Origin: JAKORR01 sp964608495
GTDB taxonomy: Bacteria; Armatimonadota; Zipacnadia; Zipacnadales; FEN-943
Length of the DNA stretch: 24,337 nucleotides
Direction of reading: 5' to 3'
NCBI GenBank assembly: GCA_964608495.1
Contig: CAZSOQ010000060.1
Location: 1-24,337, forward strand
Shown: one piece after another, positions 1-7,128 of the stretch
Numbering within the stretch: position 1 is the stretch's first letter
Layout: each line of letters opens with the position of its first letter
Program-made: the position numbers and the translations under genes
The notes under the pieces: generated by a model
Databases searched by the model: none
What the model saw: only the letters and a program-made list of their open reading frames with translations
Told to the model about the DNA's origin: nothing

Positions 1-89
1 TCGACCTTGTCCTCGCTGCAGCCACCCAGAAGGAGCGCCAGAAGGAGAAGGGGCAAGCCTTTGTGGGTATAGCGACGCAGTACAGGCAT
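1..89 (-). CDS. Lipoprotein, N-terminal fragment (cut by window edge)
   Basis: Only the first 29 codons are present; the rest lies left of the window. The peptide starts MPVLRRYTHKG, continues with a Leu/Ala-rich hydrophobic stretch, and reaches the lipobox LGGC with the cysteine at residue 24. This is a classic type II (Lsp-processed) signal peptide: positively charged n-region, short h-region, lipobox, then a polar SEDK. The mature protein should be lipid-anchored in the envelope, but its function cannot be told. The ATG is preceded by GAGGTGG about 5 nt upstream, and a near-consensus promoter lies about 30 nt upstream of the start, so this gene appears to be transcribed separately from the long operon that ends at 186. 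The identity as a lipoprotein is seen directly in the sequence; everything beyond that is unknown. Confidence 0.75.
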   Translation of the reverse strand, partial: MPVLRRYTHKGLPLLLLALLLGGCSEDKV

Positions 90-117
90 TAGGCCACCTC
101 GCACACGGGCTATCGGG

Positions 118-146
118 ATTCTAAGAGCCGTGCGGGGCCCTGTCAA
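118..146 (-). promoter_or_regulatory. Sigma-70 type promoter for the lipoprotein gene
   Basis: Read on the minus strand, TTGACA (141-146) is followed after exactly 17 nt by TAGAAT (118-123). That is a perfect -35 and a 5/6 match -10. Transcription would start near 111, giving a leader of roughly 22 nt before the ATG at 89, with a GAGGTGG ribosome binding site inside it. It is the best promoter match in the window. Confidence 0.8.
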
Positions 147-185
147 TCCGCGGCACGGAGGGGCCGGTCCTAGCCCCGCGGCTCC

Positions 186-1103
186 TCAGATGGGCAGGAC
201 CGGCTCGGGCGGGGGCGCGGGCTGGCCGAGGTGGAGGATCAACAGAGAGGCTACTACGTACAGCAGTACATTCAGCAGCAGCGGCTTGTCCGTCAGCAGT
301 ACCTTGTCCGGCGCTCCTCCCTCTCCTCGGTTGTGCATCAGGTACAAGTACCGGAAGATCCCGTAGAGCACGAAGGGCACCGTGTAGATCATGTTCGTGC
401 TGCCGACCATGCTCACGGTCCGCTCGCTGATGGTGTAGAGGGCGTAGGCCATCACCGTCGAGGCCGTGACGACGGCGATCATCTGGTCGAGCATGTAGGT
501 GGAGTACTGGGCAAGGGCCGCGCGGTGGTTCGCCGCCTGGTCGCCCAGGAGCACAAGCTCCTGCCGCCGCTTCCCCAGGGCCAGGAACAGGGCCAATTGC
601 ACGGTGCAGATCAGCAGCCAGGGCGAGATTTCGGCGGAGATCGCCGTGGCGCCGGCCACGGCTCGGAGCACGAATCCGCTCGCCACCACCAGCACGTCCA
701 GGATCACCAGGTCCTTGAGCCCGAGTTGGTACAGCACCGTGATGGCGACATAGGAGGCCGTCACGGTACCCGTCGCCCCGTTCACCAGGAAGCCGCACAC
801 CAGACCGGCGCCCAGCAGCACCACGCCTGCCATCGCCGCCGTCGGCACGCTGAGCTTGCCCGCCGCGATCGGCCGCGTCCGCTTGTGGGGGTGCTGCCGG
901 TCCTCTTCCACGTCCCGGATGTCATTGAGCAGGTAGGTGAAGCTGGCCAGCAGGCAGAAGGCCGTGAAGGCCAGCCCCGCCTGCCCGAGAGCCTGGGGCT
1001 CTCCCCACCGCCGGGCAAAGATCAGCGCCGCCAGCACCAGCCCGTTCTTCAGCCACTGGCGGGGCCGCATCGCCGCGAGAAGGTGCGGTAGCTCCCTAAG
1101 CAT
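186..1103 (-). CDS. Decaprenyl-phosphate phosphoribosyltransferase-like UbiA prenyltransferase
   Basis: A 305-aa polytopic membrane protein of the UbiA superfamily. It starts with LxxxMRPRQWLKN, carries the first Asp-rich motif NDIRDVEEDRQHPHKRTRPI (residues 60-79) and the second conserved block YQLGLKDLVILDV (125-137), followed by GKRRQEL. This pattern is typical of the Rv3806c-like subgroup, which joins polyprenyl phosphate and PRPP to give polyprenyl-phosphoryl ribose-5-phosphate, rather than of ubiquinone or heme O enzymes. In actinobacteria the product feeds arabinan synthesis through DprE1/DprE2; neither is in this window, so the pathway here is open. The ATG overlaps the end of lysS by 8 nt and has GGAGG 7 nt upstream, so it is translationally linked to lysS. 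It is the last gene of the long minus-strand run. The UbiA family is certain; the substrate is inferred from motifs. Confidence 0.82.
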   Translation of the reverse strand: MLRELPHLLAAMRPRQWLKNGLVLAALIFARRWGEPQALGQAGLAFTAFCLLASFTYLLNDIRDVEEDRQHPHKRTRPIAAGKLSVPTAAMAGVVLLGAGLVCGFLVNGATGTVTASYVAITVLYQLGLKDLVILDVLVVASGFVLRAVAGATAISAEISPWLLICTVQLALFLALGKRRQELVLLGDQAANHRAALAQYSTYMLDQMIAVVTASTVMAYALYTISERTVSMVGSTNMIYTVPFVLYGIFRYLYLMHNRGEGGAPDKVLLTDKPLLLNVLLYVVASLLILHLGQPAPPPEPVLPI

Positions 1104-2568
1104 CGGCGTCCTCCGGGCGGAGGAGCGGGAAGAGGATCACATCGCGCATGTTGGCCTTGTCCAGGACTATCATCGCCAACCGCTCGATGCCCAGACCCAA
1201 GCCGCCCGTCGGCGGCATCCCGTGCTCCAGCGCCAACAGGAAGTCCTCGTCCAGCGGATGGGCCGCCAGGTCGCCCTTCTCACGCAGGGAAACCTGGTAC
1301 TCGAACCTCTGCCGCTGGTCAATCGGGTCGTTGAGCTCGCTGAAGGCGTTGCCCACTTCCTCCGTGCCGATGACCGGCTCGAACCGCGCCGCTACTCTCG
1401 GGTCGTCGGCGCGGCGCTTCGCCAGCGGCGATATCACTACCGGGTAGTCCACCACGAAGGTCGGCTGAACCAGGTCCTGCTGCACGTAGCGCTCGAAGGC
1501 GCGGTCTACCACGTCCCCCAGCGCCTCGGGCCGGGGGTCTCCCAGGTCCAGCCCCGCCACCAGCCTGGCCGCGTCCTCATCGCTCTCCGCCGCCCTGAAG
1601 TCCACGCCCGTGGCCTCCTCGAGAGCCCCGAAGTAGGAGACCCGGCGCCATGGCGGGCGCAGGTCAATCTCGGTGCCCCGGTAGGTCACCACCGGCCGCC
1701 CCAGGCCCGCCATCGCCATCGAGTACACGATCTGCTCGGTCAGGTCCATCATGTCCTCGTAGTCGGCGTAGGCCTGGTAGGCCTCCAGCAGCGTGAACTC
1801 CGGGTTGTGCCGAGCGTCCACTCCCTCGTTGCGGAAGACGCGGCCGATCTCGAAGACCCGGTCCAGTCCCCCGATGATGAGCCGCTTCAGGTACAGCTCG
1901 GGCGCGATTCGCAGGTAAAGGTCCGCGCGCAGCTCGTTATGGTGACTCGTGAAGGGCCGAGCCGCCGCGCCGCCGTAGACCGGCTGCAGTACCGGCGTGT
2001 CCACCTCGACGAACCCCCGCCGCAGGAGGACCGTGCGCGCCGCCTGCAGCATCCGGCTGCGCGCGCGCACCACCTCCCCGGCCTCACGGTTCATGATCAG
2101 GTCCAGATAGCGCCGGCGAGAGCGAGTCTCCACGTCCCGCAGGCCGTGGTACTTCTCGGGCAGAGGACGCAGAGCTTTGGCCAGCAGAGTGAACTTCTCC
2201 ACCGATACCGTAATCTCCCCGGTCCGGGTGCGGAACACCTCGCCCTCGACGCCGATAAGGTCGCCCAGGTCCAGGTCCAGGAACTGCTCGTACCGCGCCT
2301 CGCCCAGCACGTCGTAGCGCGCCTGCACCTGGACCCGCCCCGTCTCGTCGTGCAGATCCGAGAAGCAGGACTTGCCGTGGCGCCGCATGGCCATCAACCG
2401 GCCCGCGACCCTCACTTTGCGGCCCTCCAGGCCCCGGAATCCCGCCACCAACTCGCTGAATCCATGGGTCCGGTCGTAGCTTTGCAGCGCGAAGGGGTCC
2501 CGGCCCTCGGCCTGGAGCCGCCGGAGCTTCTCCAGCCGGTGGGCTCTCTCAGCAGGTGCGTTGTCCAC
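1096..2568 (-). CDS. lysS: Lysine--tRNA ligase, class II
   Basis: Charges tRNA-Lys with lysine in the cytoplasm. The 490-aa protein has the usual length and order: a short helical N-terminus, an OB-fold anticodon-binding domain (about residues 50-130, with KVRVAGRLMAMRRHGK), then the class II catalytic core. Motif 2 is visible as VFEIGRVFRNEGVDARHNPEFT (about 238-259; FRNE is key) and motif 3 as GLGLGIERLAMI (456-467); the family signature GGAAARPFTSHHN is at 199-211. I chose the GTG at 2568 because GGAGG sits 5 nt upstream and the protein then starts where family members do. An open frame continues upstream to 2715 but overlaps the preceding gene with low-complexity Arg/Pro sequence. Its end overlaps the downstream UbiA-type gene. 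A 73-nt gap separates it from the upstream reductase gene, the largest gap in the run. Confidence 0.95.
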   Translation of the reverse strand: MDNAPAERAHRLEKLRRLQAEGRDPFALQSYDRTHGFSELVAGFRGLEGRKVRVAGRLMAMRRHGKSCFSDLHDETGRVQVQARYDVLGEARYEQFLDLDLGDLIGVEGEVFRTRTGEITVSVEKFTLLAKALRPLPEKYHGLRDVETRSRRRYLDLIMNREAGEVVRARSRMLQAARTVLLRRGFVEVDTPVLQPVYGGAAARPFTSHHNELRADLYLRIAPELYLKRLIIGGLDRVFEIGRVFRNEGVDARHNPEFTLLEAYQAYADYEDMMDLTEQIVYSMAMAGLGRPVVTYRGTEIDLRPPWRRVSYFGALEEATGVDFRAAESDEDAARLVAGLDLGDPRPEALGDVVDRAFERYVQQDLVQPTFVVDYPVVISPLAKRRADDPRVAARFEPVIGTEEVGNAFSELNDPIDQRQRFEYQVSLREKGDLAAHPLDEDFLLALEHGMPPTGGLGLGIERLAMIVLDKANMRDVILFPLLRPEDADA

Positions 2569-2573
2569 GATTG

Positions 2574-2578
2574 CCTCC
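2574..2578 (-). promoter_or_regulatory. Ribosome binding site deciding the lysS start
   Basis: GGAGG on the minus strand, 5 nt before GTG GAC AAC. It decides for the 490-aa form of LysS over the longer open frame. Confidence 0.75.
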
Positions 2579-2641
2579 GGTGCGTTGTGGGGCGATGGGT
2601 CCGGGCGGCCCGCTCGGGAGCCTATCGCCGCCGTGGGTACC

Positions 2642-3745
2642 TCAGTTGGTCCCGGCCTTCGCCGGCCGGGTCCGCGCCTCGTCCGCGCGCTCCCGAATCC
2701 GCGCGATCTCCTCATCCGTCACGGGCCGCTCGAAGGACCGGAAGCCGGCCAGCTCAAAGCCGTGCTTGTCGCCCAGCAGCCCTATCTCTCGTACCTTATC
2801 CACGCTGAGCTCCCGGCCCAGAGAGTAGTCCTCGGTATGGCCCTCCAGGCTCAGGATCATGGTCTCCGCCATGCAGGCGTACGCCGTTCGGGGCGGGAAG
2901 CCGAAGTCGAAGTGGAAGTCCACCGGCCCGGGGACACGCACGACGCCCCCTTCGATGACCAGGACGTCATCCCGTTGCCGAGCCACCGCCTTGGAGACGT
3001 CCCTGGGGCGCGCCACGTCGCAGACGACGGCTCCGGGCTTGAGGTGCTCGGGCTCCACGACGCTGTCCAGCGCCGACGTGACGGTGACCACAATGTCGGC
3101 GTCCCTCATCGCGTCGGCCACCTGGGAGTGCAGAGTCACCCTCCCGTTGGCGACGCCCCGCACCTCCTCGGCCACCGCACCGAGCCGCTCCATGCGCCTG
3201 GCGGCCAGGGCGATCCGGCCCACCTGATCGGCCAGCAGCAGGGCGCAGGCGCGGCCTATAGAGCCCGTGGCGCCGAGCACGGCCGCCGAGGCCTGGGCCG
3301 GCTCGATGCCCATGAGGCTCGCGGCCCACAGCGCGCCCTGCACGGCCGTGTAGACCGTGTAGCTGTTGCCCGTGGTGACGCCGATGTCCAGCGCATCGGC
3401 CACCGTGCGGCCGGAGTCGCCGACGATGCTCGTGTAGGCGCCCAGGCCCACGATCTCAGCCCCCAGCGCCTCGGCGACCCGGCCTGTCCTGGCGACCACC
3501 TCCACGCTATCCTCCCCGTTGCCCATGAGTTGGGCGGCCGTTCGTGGGCAGCCAACGAACCACCCGCTGGTCTGTGCCCCCGTCTGTGACTCGATCCCCG
3601 TGATCTCGCTGATCACCTTGGGCTTGGTGAGCCGCAGCAGGCTTTCGACCCACTCGTCGGGCAGGTAGCGGGCGATGGGGTACTTGCGTGCCACATCTTT
3701 TACGTCAAGAGCATGGACTATGAAGGCGAATTTGTGCTGTTTCAT
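2642..3745 (-). CDS. Acyl-ACP reductase-like / COG5322-type NAD(P)-binding oxidoreductase
   Basis: A 367-aa soluble protein resembling cyanobacterial long-chain acyl-ACP reductase (AAR) and its non-cyanobacterial relatives, often annotated as predicted amino acid or shikimate dehydrogenases. Matching blocks are LGAYTSIV (101-108), TTGNSYTVY (124-132, AAR has TTGNTHTA), the Rossmann loop AAVLGATGSIG (154-164), VEGG-like VIEGGVVRVPG (263-273), and YACMAETM (289-296) followed by YSLGREL and KHGF. The cysteine at 291 lines up with the AAR cysteine that forms the acyl thioester, so an aldehyde-forming reduction of an acyl thioester is plausible. No aldehyde-deformylating oxygenase is in the window. 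Its ATG overlaps the stop of the upstream gene (ATGA), so the two are translationally coupled. Family assignment is good; substrate is unknown. Confidence 0.75.
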   Translation of the reverse strand: MKQHKFAFIVHALDVKDVARKYPIARYLPDEWVESLLRLTKPKVISEITGIESQTGAQTSGWFVGCPRTAAQLMGNGEDSVEVVARTGRVAEALGAEIVGLGAYTSIVGDSGRTVADALDIGVTTGNSYTVYTAVQGALWAASLMGIEPAQASAAVLGATGSIGRACALLLADQVGRIALAARRMERLGAVAEEVRGVANGRVTLHSQVADAMRDADIVVTVTSALDSVVEPEHLKPGAVVCDVARPRDVSKAVARQRDDVLVIEGGVVRVPGPVDFHFDFGFPPRTAYACMAETMILSLEGHTEDYSLGRELSVDKVREIGLLGDKHGFELAGFRSFERPVTDEEIARIRERADEARTRPAKAGTN

Positions 3746-4647
3746 TCATTAAGCACGGCCAATTGCGGATGCCAGCCTATCTGCCTGGCCAGGTCCACGA
3801 AGTCCTCGGGGCCCAGCTCATCGCGGGGCCGCCCTGCCAGCGCCGTGAGTATGCCCTCCAGGACATTGGTGCCGAAGCTTCGACCTTCCGCGCGCAGCGA
3901 GGTCGTAACCACCCCCCGCACGCCTCGCTGACGCAGGAGCTCCATGTCCTCGTCGGTGGTCGAGTTGGTCACTACGAGCTTGCCGATCAGCTGGTCGGGC
4001 AGATGGCGACGGATGATGAGGAAGTCGCCGACAATCAAGTCCGCCCAGCGGTACCATTTCTGCCACCGCGGGCGGATTTGGTCCTGGCTGTGACCCGTCG
4101 GGTAGAGCCAGGAGAAGGGCACCCAGCCCACTAAAGGCAAACACAGTGGCGCCAGGATGTCAATGGCCGGGAAGCTCAGCGCGATGGGCAGTCCCAGGTC
4201 GAACATCAGGTCTCCGAAGACGACCTTGGCCGCCTTCTGCCGGCGCAGTTCCTCGGCCACCCCGAATCGGTCCACGCCGCAGACGACCAGGATCCTGGCC
4301 TGGGCGAGATCAGCCAGCCCCTGCTCCTGGACCCACCGCAGCGCCTCTGGCTCCAGGGTGTCCTTGATGCCGGAGCCGTCCACTACCGGCGTGTGCTTGA
4401 CGTCGGCCGTGGCCCGGGCCAGAGAGCGGAGCCGGTAGCGCCGTCCCCGCCAGTGCAGGGCGAGGTTGGCGCCGCCGATGCAGAGGGCGTCCACAGCGCC
4501 GTCGGCTTCCACCATGGCATCGCGGAAGCGGGCCAGGCTGCCATCCGTGCCGCGGCGCTCGACCTCGATCGTCTCACCGAGGAGTTCGACCACCACCTTC
4601 TTGTCACGCCGGGAGGAGCCGAGACTGACGCTCAGTACACGCTTCAT
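3742..4647 (-). CDS. 'Quinate 5-dehydrogenase'-type conserved protein
   Basis: A 301-aa protein starting MKRVLSVSLGSSRRDKKVVV. This opening, with SLGSSRRD and later VDGSGIKDTLE (89-99) and TNSTTDEDM (227-235), resembles proteins that annotation pipelines name quinate 5-dehydrogenase in Firmicutes and other lineages. I recall the name from memory and see no standard Rossmann or shikimate dehydrogenase motif, so the enzymatic name should be treated as unproven. A hydrophobic stretch (about 153-181, LPIALSFPAIDILAPLCLPL) could be a buried or membrane-associated segment. The ATG at 4647 overlaps the stop of the dus gene, and its own stop overlaps the start of the AAR-like gene, both as ATGA. This tight coupling suggests joint function with the reductase. 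An open frame extending upstream to 5079 runs across dus and is not coding. Confidence 0.65.
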   Translation of the reverse strand: MKRVLSVSLGSSRRDKKVVVELLGETIEVERRGTDGSLARFRDAMVEADGAVDALCIGGANLALHWRGRRYRLRSLARATADVKHTPVVDGSGIKDTLEPEALRWVQEQGLADLAQARILVVCGVDRFGVAEELRRQKAAKVVFGDLMFDLGLPIALSFPAIDILAPLCLPLVGWVPFSWLYPTGHSQDQIRPRWQKWYRWADLIVGDFLIIRRHLPDQLIGKLVVTNSTTDEDMELLRQRGVRGVVTTSLRAEGRSFGTNVLEGILTALAGRPRDELGPEDFVDLARQIGWHPQLAVLNE

Positions 4648-5672
4648 GGTCGCTCGCCGTCCCCCAGGTGCTGCGCCCAGCAGCGCAGGATTGCGTCGCG
4701 CAGCTCCGTCAGCGTGCCGGCCCGCGCGAGCTCTCGCCTCAGGGCCGCCGCGCCCGCGAGGCCCCGCGACAGGGGCAGCAACTGCGTCCGGCTCTGGGAC
4801 ACCGCGTCTCGCTCGCCATAGACGCGGTGCAGCGCCTGGACATACCACAGCATGACCGCCAGTCGCGCCGGGCACGAGGGCCCGAGCGACTCGAGGCCGT
4901 CTTCCAGCAGGGCCCTGGCCTGGGCGAAGACCCAGGGGTTGCGCGGGCCGGCGCGGCCTATCAGCACGCCGGCGCAGCCTGTCTGCCGCATCATTGCCAT
5001 CACATCGCGCGCGCTCCTGACGTCGCCGTTGCCCAGCACGGGCACGCGCACGACCTCCACCAGGGAGGCGATGGTACACCAGTCCGCGCGCCCGGCGAAC
5101 CCCTGCTGAACGGACCGACCGTGCAGGGCCAGGGCCGCCGCCCCGGCCTGCTCGAGCCTGACGGCCAGGTCCAGGTAGCTCTCGTCGCCGGCGCGCTGAC
5201 CGGCCCGAAGCTTGGCGGTGACCGGGATCCTCACGGCCTCGGCCATCGCCCGCAGGCAGCTCTCGGCGAGGCGGGGCTCCGCCGCCAGAGCCGCGCCGCC
5301 CAGACTCCGGGTGACGCGGGACGCGGGGCAGCCAAGGTTGAGATCCACGAGGTCGGCGCCGGCCTGCTCGGCCATCGCGGCCGCGTCGCCCAGCCTGGCC
5401 GGGTCGGAGCCGGCCAGCTGCACCGCCACGGGATGCTCGCCAGATTCAAGCCGAAACTGCCTCTCGGCGTATTCCCGATCGCGGGTGGCCGCCTCGGCCG
5501 AGATGAGCTCAGTGTAGACCAGCCCGGCCCCGAGCCAACGACACAGCAGACGCAGCGGCGCACCCGTGTATCCCGCCATCGGCGCCAGGCCCACCGGCGG
5601 CCAGACGCTCACGGGCCCAATACGCAAGGGGTCAGGTTTGGTGACGCTCAAAGGCCAGCCGTGCTCCGTCAA
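4644..5672 (-). CDS. dusB: tRNA-dihydrouridine synthase (DusB-like)
   Basis: Reduces specific uridines in the tRNA D-loop to dihydrouridine with FMN. About 340 aa, a TIM barrel followed by a helical domain. Family marks are LAPMAGYTGAPLR (29-41), VQLAGSDP (84-91), LNLGCPASRVTRSLGGAAL (111-129; Cys115 is the catalytic acid), TAKLRAG (152-158), LHGRSVQQGFAG, and VLGNGDVRSARD with GVLIGRAGPRNPW for flavin phosphate binding. The start is uncertain. TTG at 5672 overlaps coaX by 41 nt without a clear ribosome binding site; TTG at 5651 and TTG at 5627 (just before RIGPVSV, where relatives begin) are alternatives. The end overlaps the next gene as ATGA. Confidence 0.9.
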   Translation of the reverse strand: MTEHGWPLSVTKPDPLRIGPVSVWPPVGLAPMAGYTGAPLRLLCRWLGAGLVYTELISAEAATRDREYAERQFRLESGEHPVAVQLAGSDPARLGDAAAMAEQAGADLVDLNLGCPASRVTRSLGGAALAAEPRLAESCLRAMAEAVRIPVTAKLRAGQRAGDESYLDLAVRLEQAGAAALALHGRSVQQGFAGRADWCTIASLVEVVRVPVLGNGDVRSARDVMAMMRQTGCAGVLIGRAGPRNPWVFAQARALLEDGLESLGPSCPARLAVMLWYVQALHRVYGERDAVSQSRTQLLPLSRGLAGAAALRRELARAGTLTELRDAILRCWAQHLGDGERP

Positions 5673-6387
5673 GGGTGAGATCAGGGCTCACTTCGACCTC
5701 GGTCCGCATCCAGCGGGCCAGGGCCGGCGCGTCGCCCCCTGTGATCACGGCCGGGACGTCGCCGCCGAGGACGCGCCTGGCCCGGCCGATCAGGGCGTCC
5801 ATAGTCGCCGCAGCGCCCAGCCACAGCCCCAGCGCGAGGTTCTCCGCCGTCGAGCGCCCCAGCTGGGACACCAGGTCCGGCGCGCGGGCCGCCTCCAAGG
5901 CGTCCTCGGCCAGGTGCGGGACACGGGCGCCTATGCCCGCCACGGCCGCCGGCACCCCCGCGCCTATCGCGCCCCCCAGCAGTACGCCACGCTCGTCCAC
6001 CGCCTCGACGGTCAGGCAGGTGCCGGCGGAGCCGCTCACCACGGGCGCCCCATGGCTTTCGCGGGCCGCCAGAGCGTTGCACAGCCGGTCGGCGCCGATC
6101 TCCCCGGGGTCGCGGTAGCGGGTCTCGATGGGAAGTGGCACGTCCCGACCGGCTCTCAGCAACCTCAGTCCCTCAGCCGCGAGGGCCTCCTCGACCGCGT
6201 CGCCCAGGGCTTCCGCGCTCACCACGGCGACAACGAGGGCAGCGCCCGCCTCGCGCGCGGCGGCCGTGAGCGCCGTCGCCGCGGAGGCCACGCCGGCGAC
6301 GCCGGGGCTCCCAAGAGGCCCGCCCGCCTGCCACGCGGCCCAGCGAACGTTGGTGTTGCCGATACTGGCGAAGAGGACGGGGCTCAT
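5632..6387 (-). CDS. coaX: Type III pantothenate kinase (CoaX) homologue, active site altered
   Basis: A 251-aa ASKHA-fold protein. Family features are the N-terminal phosphate loop IGNTN (9-13), the signature GADRLCNALAA (98-108), a second nucleotide loop around SGSAGTCLTVE (118-128), and LLGGAIGAGV (136-145). Active CoaX phosphorylates pantothenate in the first step of CoA synthesis. Here the N-terminal Asp (usual DxGNT) is Ser8 (codon AGT), and the catalytic Asp of the usual V-V-D-x-G-T-A motif aligns with Ser120. The Asp after the T-x pair is Glu128. This may be a catalytically weak or dead paralogue or a diverged enzyme. ATG at 6387 overlaps the end of the metallophosphoesterase gene (ATGA); an upstream in-frame extension is inside that gene. 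Family placement is firm, activity doubtful. Confidence 0.85.
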   Translation of the reverse strand: MSPVLFASIGNTNVRWAAWQAGGPLGSPGVAGVASAATALTAAAREAGAALVVAVVSAEALGDAVEEALAAEGLRLLRAGRDVPLPIETRYRDPGEIGADRLCNALAARESHGAPVVSGSAGTCLTVEAVDERGVLLGGAIGAGVPAAVAGIGARVPHLAEDALEAARAPDLVSQLGRSTAENLALGLWLGAAATMDALIGRARRVLGGDVPAVITGGDAPALARWMRTEVEVSPDLTLDGARLAFERHQT

Positions 6388-7109
6388 GATGGCAGCCGCA
6401 CCGCCTCGACCCGTGTGTCCACGCGCCCGTCGTCGCGCGCGAGGGTCACGATCGTCGCCCATCGCCCCCAGTACCCGCTCTGCACCACGGGCTTGCCCAA
6501 CCCCAGCACCGCGCGAGGCGTCAGCACGTGGTCGTGCCCGCCGAGCAGCACGTCCCAGTCACCGCCCTCCGCGGCCAGGGCCAGGTCATCCCGCTGCCCG
6601 AGGTGGCTGAGCACAACGACCCAGCGCGCCTGCTCCCTGAGCCGGGGCACGGCTTCGGCGAGGGCCTCCGCGGGCTCGACCCAGGCGACATCGCTCCACC
6701 GGGCCAGCCAGGAGCCGTCAACGACCATCTGGCGGGCCAGGCCCAGCACGGCCACAGGCCCGGCGGGCGAGGGCAGAACCACGTGTGGTTCGATGCCCGC
6801 CGCCGGGGGGACCGTGAGGTTGGTGGCCACGAGCGGGCAGGGGAAGCTGCGCGCGGCCCAGCGGAGCCCCAAGGACCGGAAGAAGTACTCACGGTTGCCG
6901 AGGCTCACGGCATCGTGGCCGGCCCGCGCCATCCGCGCTGCCACGGCGAACCGCCACGGCAGGGCGACGATGTTGGGCAACGGCAGGGCGTCGCCGCTGT
7001 CCAGGAGAACAGCGCCATGCTGGGCCTTGAGCTGGGCCAAGCGCTCGGCCGCGGCCGCCGAGAGACGCCCGTGCATGTCCGAGGTGTGGAGAATCGTCAA
7101 TTCCGCCAT
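6384..7109 (-). CDS. Calcineurin-like metallophosphoesterase (5'-nucleotidase N-domain type)
   Basis: A 241-aa protein with only the catalytic domain of the 5'-nucleotidase/UshA-like metallophosphoesterases. Metal-binding motifs appear in order: HTSDMHG (8-14), LLDSGD (35-40), GNRE (71-74), VVVLSHLG and LLGGHDH near the C-terminus. The usual GN(H/D)E has Arg73 instead of His/Asp, losing the general acid but keeping the metal-binding Asn. There is no signal peptide and no C-terminal substrate domain, so it should be cytoplasmic and much shorter than UshA. Possible roles are nucleotide or sugar phosphate hydrolysis; nothing in the sequence fixes the substrate. The start ATG has no strong ribosome binding site. 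It lies 19-nt downstream of kdsD and overlaps the coaX-like gene by 4 nt. Confidence 0.8.
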   Translation of the reverse strand: MAELTILHTSDMHGRLSAAAAERLAQLKAQHGAVLLDSGDALPLPNIVALPWRFAVAARMARAGHDAVSLGNREYFFRSLGLRWAARSFPCPLVATNLTVPPAAGIEPHVVLPSPAGPVAVLGLARQMVVDGSWLARWSDVAWVEPAEALAEAVPRLREQARWVVVLSHLGQRDDLALAAEGGDWDVLLGGHDHVLTPRAVLGLGKPVVQSGYWGRWATIVTLARDDGRVDTRVEAVRLPS

Positions 7110-7128
7110 TGCTTTCGTGGGTCAGGCC

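Noticed and set aside
124..185. Possible rho-independent terminator after the UbiA-type gene
   Set aside because: GC-rich stems can be drawn (GGGGC/GCCCC), but there is no T-run after them and the stem is only 5 bp.
2569..2641. Possible promoter in the gap before lysS
   Set aside because: No convincing -10/-35 pair; the gap is GC-rich and only the lysS ribosome binding site is clear.
937..2808. A 623-codon open frame on the plus strand
   Set aside because: It is antisense to lysS and the UbiA-type gene and shows no protein family features.
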